A stretch of 64,000 bases of DNA, taken from assembly GCA_001465935.1 (NCBI GenBank), contig LNKV01000034.1:186001-250000 (forward strand), written 5' to 3'. Position numbers and translations under genes: made by a program. Source of the DNA: Clarireedia homoeocarpa. Its lineage: Eukaryota; Ascomycota; Leotiomycetes; Helotiales; Rutstroemiaceae. The notes under the pieces were generated by a model. The model saw only the letters and a list, made by a program, of their open reading frames with translations, did no database searches and was not told the origin of the DNA. Shown piece after piece: positions 56,701-64,000 of this stretch; position 1 is the first letter of the stretch, and each line of letters starts with the position of its first letter.

Positions 56701-57689
56701 CGATGTCCTACCGGAAGTGGCTACGAATATGAATTCATGAATGGCAAAACAAAGGTTTCTGAGGAGGCATGGAGTGCGCATGTATGAGGAGCACCTACAC
56801 TCAGTCTGTGCGGCGTCCGACAACGACCGTCTCAATGCTTACGGTCTACTCCAAATCGATCTAGAGATAACGAAGTGCTGAGGCTTTGAACTGAACGATT
56901 GGATATCGTCGATAACGTGCAGGCAATCGAGGCTTGGGCAAACCATATGAAAGCGAACCTGTTGCCCAATGTCTGCTACCTTGTACCTTATATGATACTG
57001 GAACTGTTGGACATCAGAACAACGAGGGCTGCGGGTCTTGTTATGGTAGAACGATGATGAGGACTTCAGATCGCATAGGCTATACTGCATTTTTAGCCTA
57101 CTCGATTCCATTATGCAGTATATTACTGCCAAAAAATGTCATTATGGTTTTGATAGCCCCTGAAAACATCTGATTTTGTGATGAAGAATAATTAACACTG
57201 ACAGTTCACAATTGTTCCTTCAGTGGGGCATCATGGTCGTCAACTTGACGAGGTTTATGATTGACTTGGGTTGGTGGGCCGCCTTTAAGTGTAGGTTCCA
57301 GTTCCCTCATTCACACTGATGAGAGAGGGATTGAATTCGAGCTGTGTGTGGTTTGGTATATGCTGTATGTATAAGAGAGCAGAATTTGATGATCTTACGT
57401 GCCATCTGGCTAGGTATCAACTCCATCTTAACTAATATGTGATGACGCTTAAATATGGGTTCTTAAACGTCTTTCCTTGTAACAATCCACCTGAGTGTTG
57501 CAATATTTTAGACTGTATATTCCTCTCCTCTTCTCTGCTCTCCTCTTCCTCTCTATTTCGAATCTCTACCCACACCGGCTCCCTTACCCTTGTAGATTCC
57601 TAATCTCCTCCTCTCTCCCAGGTAAGAAGGGTAGATTATGGCGCACAGTGATCATCTCCATTCCCATTTCCATTCCACCCACAAACCCC
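56701..57689. other. Intergenic, possible pseudogene debris
   Basis: About 1 kb without a gene. A minus-strand stretch near 56880-56910 reads LHVIDDIQSF, faintly like WKIFDDIPNPY of the intact paralogue, but this is too weak to annotate. Confidence 0.5.
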
Positions 57690-58533
57690 CTAATTCTTCA
57701 CCCCTCTATAAACCTCCCTCAAATCCATACCCTCCACCTCTCCCTCCGCCACCTCCCCAACCACTCTTCCCGGCCTCCCCCCCACCACACTAAAACTCGG
57801 AATCACCATCCCCTGTGGTATCACCGTCCCATCCAGTATCTTCACAAAATCCTTCACAATCGTGAATTTCCCTACTACCACGTTCGCCCCGATATGGATA
57901 TGATTGCCCAGGATTGCGGCTTCGATGATCGAGTTCGCGCCTACGAAGACGTGGTCGCCGATCTTGAGGGGGAAGTGAGAGAATGTTCTGTTTGTGGTTC
58001 AGCTTGTGAGGTTTGGTCCGAGGTATATGCAGTGTTAAGTGAAGTGAAGTGAAGTTGCAGCGTAGGCTCAGAAACATAACCGCTGTAAGAAACACTCGAA
58101 CTCTCTCACCCCTCCTTCCTACACTCCACAAGACAGAAAACACAAACCTACCCCCTGTAAATCTTTCCCGGAGGTCTTAACTCGCACCCGCGACTAAAAA
58201 AGCAATATCGTCCAATCGCAACCGCAACCGGATTCCCCTGTTTCTCGCCCGCATTCGTAGGAGGCAGCGTGCGCAGCAGATCCCCGCGGATGATGACTTC
58301 AGCTTGGATGACAGTCTTGCCGCCGAGGATAATGTTCGTCGTGCCGATGATTTGGGATTTGCGGGAGACTTTGTTGCCAGTGTCCTGTGAGAGAGGGATT
58401 AGGTTTTGGGTTTCGGCAGAAAGGATGGGTGGATGAATGGGGGATGTAAATGCTTGAGGTACTTTTAGAGAAGAGATGAGAAATATAGACTTACAGTTTC
58501 GATATACTCGCCTTTTGGCGCTTTTCTAGACAT
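57690..58533 (-). CDS. Dynactin p25 subunit (dynactin subunit 5)
   Basis: Exons on the minus strand 58533-58495, 58384-58152 and 57987-57690 splice to 189 aa, the size of p25 (N. crassa RO-12, human DCTN5). It starts MSRKAPKGEYIETDTGNKVS and contains NIILGGKTVIQAEVIIRGDL, RYCFFSRGCELRPPGK, FSHFPLKIGDHVFVGAN and IHIGANVVVGKFTIVKDFVK. The run of hexapeptide-type repeats ([LIV]-G-x4) forms a left-handed beta helix. In dynactin, p25 with p27 caps the pointed end of the Arp1 filament and helps attach cargo such as early endosomes for dynein transport, important in hyphae. Introns are 110 and 164 nt, both GT-AG and both keep frame. Confidence 0.92.
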
Positions 58534-59000
58534 GGTGGCTACATGATGGATTGTGAGATAAGTTTGTTGAAGTTCAGTGCAGCTTAATAAACCGAGGAGG
58601 CAGAATAATCAAAGGCGGTGAAATATGGAACATCTACAAGTTTTGTTAATTGAACAATCAATCGGACGATTCTTTTCATGGGAGCCCATATTTATGGGTT
58701 CTCCAAGTATTCAGATGAGTATGCTGTGAGGGCCATGTATCGCCCTTCTATTCAGGAAATACAGGAAATTAGGATATAGACATGCAGATAACTTCTCATT
58801 ATAGTCAGGCAGTGAGCTGATGTTCTAACTATCCAAACCATTCTTCACATCCAGGATACCAGGATACCAGGGGATAGGTATGTTGAGATCATCGCCAATA
58901 TAATGATAACGAAGACACCGGGAGGTTGGCGGTTCCATTCCATGCCCATCGGATTAATTCCCCCTGACTATGTCATATCAGCTTTTCTTCTTGATACCAA
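58534..59000. other. Intergenic, nothing recognised
   Basis: About 470 bp between the dynactin gene start and the F-box gene stop. Small CCAGGATA duplications near 58850; no gene. Confidence 0.6.
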
Positions 59001-60558
59001 TCAATCAACTGACAATGGTGAAGAGCTCAAGTCATCATCATCACCTTGATGTGCTGCTTTTCCAGCATCTCTTACAAATACCCCATCCGATTCCACCCTC
59101 CATTCTGGACTGGCACGCTTTACAAACTCCACGGCCATAGCCCAAGCATCTTTGTCCGCAGCATCACCAGATTCAAAGATCTTCAGATGCCTAAAATTTC
59201 CTTCGGGAGGCTGGGTAAATAATTCCCGCATTAACAACGCATAGCAATTGTTCCTTTCCATCCACAAGTCTTCCGGTTCGACACCTTTCATTTGTGTTGG
59301 GTCATCCAGTATACCATTGCGAGGAACTAGCTGAATATACAGTCGATCCAATCTCGGCAATGCTGCAGAAAGTCTTGAGAAATGTGAAGCCATTGGGAAA
59401 ATACAAATATATTCAAAATCCTTGATTCCGGGGTTAATGAGAGCAGTTATTTCTTCACCCCCAACGAGATTATGTAGGATCTAGGAGAGATTAGAATATC
59501 TAAATTCAGGGTAGTGGTGTGTCACCTACAGAGGGAGGTCTTCGTTCCCACCATTGCCAAGTAGAATAAGCTCGCAAGGAAGATCCTTCGTTGAGAAGTA
59601 GAGAAGTCCAAGGCTTTAGATCGAAAATCTCCGCTGATGTTGCGTATCTTATCTCTTCGAGCATACCTGCTCTGTCTTCATCTTGTGACTGGAATGAGAA
59701 AACTTCAGTACTGGGGATGGCAGGGCTTAATGAATTTATAGGACCGACCTCAGATAGATATTGCGGGAATAGTCCACGTGGAATGTTATCAATAAAGCTA
59801 TCCTCTTCCTTGGGCTCGTCTTTAACTGTCAAAGTATCTGTGGGAGATGCTTTTCTCCGTAACTGTAGATAATGACAGGGGCAGTTGAAGGTCCAATCGT
59901 CCGCTGTGTGTATTTGCGCCGATGTTAAGGCACCAAGAGCTTCAGCAGGGGCTGCAATCAAAACAGTTGTTGGATCTATTACCCTGAAAAGTGCACGCCA
60001 AAAAGTGTCAAACTCTCCAGTACGCTTTCTGTTATCCGTGCAATTCGATATCTTCTTTTCTCGAACCACCAATGTGAATGTTGTAATGACTTTTGCCAAT
60101 TCATGCTGATGAGCGAATTGAAGGAAAGGACCGATCAGGTCATTTAAAATCGGTTTATCTTCTTCTTGCGAGTATTTGAGAACGTATCTTGTATGTTTGA
60201 AGAGCAAAGGAATTGCTGTCTGCCGCCATAGTTTCGAAACGCGCGAAAAATTCTTTAAATGGGTGATTTTAGAATTTGTGATATCTAAGGTCGGTTCATC
60301 GTGAAGGGCTGCATGCGAGGTAGATGGCGCTGGTAGATCCAAGTTTGCAATGATGTTAGCTAAAAGCTCATTCGGGAGATCTTCAATCGTAGTGGGACCC
60401 GGTTTCTTGGACTGAGACGTTTGGGGATCTGAGGTCTTGGGTTTTGATGATATGTCTGGTGTTTCGGCGGCGGCGGTAGACTCGATAGTAGACGGGTGCG
60501 GTTGCGGTTCTGGAGATGCCATTATCGAGAGGTCTTTGCCCAGAGCGATATGGCTCAT
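59001..60558 (-). CDS. F-box protein
   Basis: Exons on the minus strand 60558-59530 and 59480-59001 (49-nt intron, GTAGGT to TCCTAG, phase 0) give 502 aa. After a P/S/T-rich leader of about 55 residues comes an F-box: TIEDLPNELLANIIANLDLP, then a longer than usual insert, and LKNFSRVSKLWRQTAIPLLF, the typical second half. F-boxes bind Skp1 in SCF ubiquitin ligases. The rest, with FEYIC, HFSRLSAALPRLDRLYIQLV, may be a degenerate leucine-rich or other substrate-binding region. A second ATG 12 codons downstream (60522) is an alternative start. Target unknown; fungi carry many such lineage-specific F-box genes. Confidence 0.8.
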
Positions 60559-61480
60559 GATCTTAGCAATTGATTGCTCAAATGTGAAGGAGAATATCGG
60601 GCGGAGATGCTAGATGCTGCGATCTGACAATAGTAAATTTGTCAGTGACGTTCAGGAATAGGTGCGTAGAGATGACATCTATCGGACCCTACTTTGGGAT
60701 AGCTCCACGAGTGCGGACGTAGTTAAGCAGCTACTGAAATAAGCATTATTGAGCAGAAATGTCCGTCCAATCACAAGAGACGAAGGGAAGCATTTGAAAA
60801 GTTCAACCGACGGGACTGCTGCGACATCGTAAGTCTTACTGGTCAAAAAATCTGCGGCAGATTGAATGATTGAATGGCCGCTACGACTTGCTACTTGCCA
60901 CAAAACGAAGAGTGGGGGTTCGGGGGTTTATCCGGAGGGGTCGTCTTGAGTCGGCAATTCCTCCTCACCTAAGATTACAACTTCACAGCAACTCTCAAGC
61001 TTCAACTGCCACCAAGCTGGCTGCTTATTTGGATATGACATAAGCACAGCGAGTCGCTCTTGCAGATCGCCTTACGGTGTAACGAACGGCGTTAAATCAA
61101 CCAAAACCACCAAGACATACTGCACATCGTACGGAACGTACATTCGGACCAAAGACAGCGACCTTCCATTCGTTGTCGAAGCTAAGGTTAACTCCAATTG
61201 GGCCCGTGGTTAGGTGCTTGGGGGAAGCTTTACCTCATCATTATAAATTTCGATCGACAGTCTTTCCCGCAATACAATTGGAAGAAGGTTGTGGAAATGG
61301 AGGGGTAGGAGGGGCACGTCTCCGCTCGGGACGGCAGCTCAACACGAGGATGCTTACGTTCGTCATGAGATGCAATATATACATATATATTGGATGGGGG
61401 ATATACTGCATTCTTTCATCTTCTATTTTTCGTTTGCCTTTCCATCCGCCATAAGTCCAGGTTCCGATTCACAGTAAACA
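60559..61480. other. Divergent promoter region of the F-box and MetE-like genes
   Basis: About 920 bp; a TATATA-rich stretch at 61377-61392 lies about 90 bp before the ATG at 61481 and may be its TATA element. No gene seen. Confidence 0.55.
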
Positions 61481-62744
61481 ATGGCTTCGAAAGCTCATCA
61501 ACGTCCACCTTTTCGAGCTGAGCATCTTGGCTCTTTGCTTCGCCCGGATGATTTACTAAAGGTTAAACACGCCATTGACAAAGGAGAGGAGGGAGCGAGT
61601 AAAGAAGAGCTCAAAGCAGTCGAGGACAAATCCATCAATGAGATTGTCAAAACACAGTTAGATTTGGGGTTTCATGCAATTACAGATGGAGAATACCGTC
61701 GGCATATGTTCTGGTACTTTCACCACCCCACCCCGCCACATGGCAATTCTCACATTAATTCACATCTACAGGGGCACATTCTTTCCCGGTCTCGACGGAT
61801 TTGAAGAAATCCAGAACCCCGACGTCGATATCTTCCGCCACTACGTTCCCGACATCGGCGCCTTCCTCGAAGCCGGCCACAAACCCGGCGAAACTGTCGT
61901 CTGTACCGGCAAAATCTCCCACGTCGGCAGCACCTACCTCTCACAATGGAACTACCTTAAATCTATTCTCCCCGCTGACAAAGTAAAAGAGGCAAAAATC
62001 ACCCTCGCTGCACCAAACTGGTATCATCTGCGCTACAAAACCGGCCGCGCTTACCCGAAACACGTCTACGCCAACGACGGCGAGTATTTCGCCGACATTG
62101 CAAAAGCATACCAAGCCGAACTCAAGATCCTCTACGATGCCGGACTGCGCAATGTCCAGATCGACGACCCGAATTTAGCGTACTTCTGCTCAGAGAAAAT
62201 GCTGGCAGGTTTCAAAGCCGACGGCGAAGATGCCGAGAAATTATTCGACTCATACATCAAACTCTACAACGACTGTTTATCACACCGTCCCGCAGACATG
62301 CACGTCGGTGTGCATCTCTGCCGCGGCAACTTCGTCGGCGGCCGCCATTTCTCTGAAGGCGGCTACGATGTCATCGCGAAACGACTCTTCCAAGACCTCG
62401 AAGTTGACACATACTACCTCGAATACGACACCCCTCGGGCCGGGGGCTTCGAGCCGCTAGTCCATCTGCCCAAGAACAAAAACGTTATCTTGGGACTCGT
62501 GACGAGCAAGTTCCCGGAGTTGGAGAATATGCAGGAGATGAAGGACAAGGTGATGAAGGCAGCAGACAAGATGAGCGAGGGTACAGGGGAGACGAGGGAC
62601 GAGTGTTTGAACCGGGTCGGTGTGAGTCCGCAGTGCGGGTTTGCGAGTCATAGTGATGGTAATAATATGGGGAGGGAGGATATGCTTGCAAAATTGAAGT
62701 TGGTGAGGACATTGGCGAATGAGATTTGGGGTGGTGAACCATGA
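61481..62744 (+). CDS. MetE C-terminal-domain-like protein (cobalamin-independent methionine synthase family)
   Basis: Exons 61481-61713 and 61772-62744 give 401 aa (intron 58 nt, junction completes Trp in HMFWGTFFPG). The protein has only the catalytic barrel of MetE, as in bacterial YxjG/YxjH. Family features: RAEHLGSLLRP and ITDGEYRR at the N terminus, LRNVQIDDPNLAYF, the zinc-site HVGVHLCRGN (His and Cys ligands), a Glu in YYLEYDTPRAG, and SPQCGFAS (third Cys). Full-length MetE is about 760 aa, so this is not the housekeeping enzyme. Related single-domain proteins use methyl donors other than methyltetrahydrofolate; the actual reaction here is unknown. The coding sequence is GC-richer than its surroundings, with many C-ending codons in the first half of exon 2. 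Confidence 0.88.
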
Positions 62745-63314
62745 ATTCTTGGGGTGCTTAAAGGGAGGTACACGAGTGGGTGGGATGGGATGTATGGATT
62801 ATTTAGTTTTTATGATTAAGGAGATTAACCTTAAATGTGTGAAGTCCATATGAATCATTTACGTTTCTTCCGATATGGAAAACAAGACGAAGCTCATATG
62901 GTTAATTGCTTGGTCCCCAAGCTTCTTCTGAGAATATACTCCATACAGCTCAGAGACATCCCGTTTCCGATCTCATAGCCTCTGTATAGACATTTCGTAG
63001 CCATTTCGTTTACACCTCGTTGTCCAAGTATCAAAATGACCTGTTTATTACCCACATAGGGAGTCTATGTAAGTAGCTAGTCTCAGCGGCAGCGCTCTAA
63101 GTGAACACGTGTAGAGCACGTACGATTAACCAGACGTTGTACAAGATACGTTAGAGGGAATCATCACATTAGCTTAGTAGCGGTAGTATAATAGATTTCA
63201 GACACTGAGTCAGGAACTAACTAGTACTCTATAGAAAAATAAGATGGGGAAGGCGCTTGCAGCAGTCAAGGGGATATAAAACAACTAAAACGAAGACTAT
63301 ATATCAACAACACT
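62745..63314. other. Intergenic, nothing recognised
   Basis: About 570 bp with no gene. Confidence 0.6.
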
Positions 63315-64000
63315 ATGAGCAAAATCTTTATACACCTGAACGATGATAATATCATTTTGGACAACTTCATTAATAAATGGAGTATTGATCCGTCAACATC
63401 GACCGATATTCGCGATGTAAGATTACCATTGGGGAATCGTCATAAAACATCGTTTTACCTGAATGAATATTCCCTAGAGGAATCGATCAAAAAGGAGGTT
63501 GAAGAACGGTTCTTACCTGTACTTCAGGAGCTATGTACACTTCCAATAACTGGCGAACTCGAAGATCCTTTGTTATCCACTATTGCATGTGATCGACTCC
63601 GATATATATGGATGACTTTTGAAATAAGTTAGATTCTGAGATTTTTCTAATGATTCAAATTAGGTTGTTCAGAATACGGCATTATCATCATGGCACGAGT
63701 CCTTCTCAACAAAACTATTGATTTACTTTTATCGTCGCATAACTAGTGAGAAGTATCAGACGTCAGCCCACATGAGGATTGTTTACGCTATCGCTACTGC
63801 TGAAGAGCTCTCAACACGCGTAACGACTATAATGGATGACGAGATGGACGGTACAACGGAAGGATATAGCATCTTGCCCTGGCGCCTCAGAAGTCCGACC
63901 CCGATTACACCCGATTGCCTTCTCCTTCTAGAAGGAGCCAACTCGATCATGCAAAGCTGTATTCCCCAATCGCATCCTGCAAAAGAGGATATAATTCGTG
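63315..64000 (+). CDS. Unresolved gene at right edge, possible prenyl-diphosphate-synthase-like
   Basis: An ATG at 63315 opens 105 codons (MSKIFIHLNDDNIILDNFIN...) to a TAG at 63630-63632. Another frame is open from 63664 to the window end, right after a good acceptor (CTAATG branch, AATTAG). It encodes TALSSWHESFSTKLLIYFYR, MRIVYAIATAEELSTRVTTI and then MDDEMDG followed by LLLLEGANSIMQS. MDDEMDG fits the first aspartate-rich motif (DDxxD) of farnesyl/geranylgeranyl diphosphate synthases, and the following LLLEGAN resembles their NDAFMLE helix. The obvious donor GTTAGA at 63626 joins in the wrong phase, giving a stop at 63744; other donors (GTAAGA at 63418, phase 0) join in frame but remove much of exon 1. 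So this is either a multi-intron gene or a frameshifted relic. Confidence 0.35.

Overview
The window is fungal nuclear DNA. Protein genes carry short GT-AG introns of about 45-110 nt with CTAAC-type branch sites, and there are clear orthologues of ascomycete genes. Gene style and composition suggest a Leotiomycete (Botrytis/Sclerotinia-like), which is an inference from impression, not a database match. Gene starts were checked by hand: several long open frames begin at GTG or TTG, and there I used the first real ATG or extended the model across an intron.

Layout. 1-4.9 kb: a PDR-type ABC transporter cut by the left edge. 5.7 kb: initiator tRNA-Met. 6.4-8.5 kb: a PI-PLC X-domain protein with a minisatellite-encoded charged tail. 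8.6-11.3 kb: a head-to-head pair, mitochondrial ribosomal protein uL10m and anthranilate phosphoribosyltransferase. 12.0-13.3 kb: a 2-hydroxyacid dehydrogenase. 14.1-14.6 kb: a coiled-coil protein with unresolved 5' end. 15.3-16.1 kb: a probable Fta4 kinetochore protein. 17.2-19.8 kb: two decayed genes side by side, an MFS transporter and an O-methyltransferase, likely remains of a secondary-metabolite locus. 20.4-22.7 kb: a paxillin-like LIM protein. 27.7-29.5 kb: inositol-3-phosphate synthase. 29.9-32.2 kb: an RPA/MEIOB-like OB-fold protein. 33.5-35.2 kb: a Q-rich disordered protein. 42.5-44.0 kb: a wax-synthase-like acyltransferase. 45.0-46.5 kb: an unknown protein with a GC-AG intron, whose broken paralogue lies at 56.0-56.7 kb. 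52.0-54.8 kb: a ThrE/Prm10-like membrane protein. 57.7-58.5 kb: dynactin p25. 59.0-60.6 kb: an F-box protein. 61.5-62.7 kb: a MetE C-terminal-domain-like protein. 63.3 kb to the edge: an unresolved gene with a DDxxD-type motif.

The genes do not form one operon-like pathway; most are housekeeping genes in ordinary eukaryotic order. The unusual part is the DNA between them. Long gene-free tracts (22.7-27.7, 35.2-42.5 and 46.5-52.0 kb) are packed with micro- and minisatellites, including a 17-fold GGG-every-7-nt array with G-quadruplex potential, and with a dispersed 9-mer, TACGAAGTA. I found no CRISPR array and no intact transposon. I cannot claim a wholly new system. The best leads are the relict metabolite locus, the gene/pseudogene pair with the GC-AG intron, the MEIOB-like protein, the G-rich heptad array and the dispersed 9-mer.
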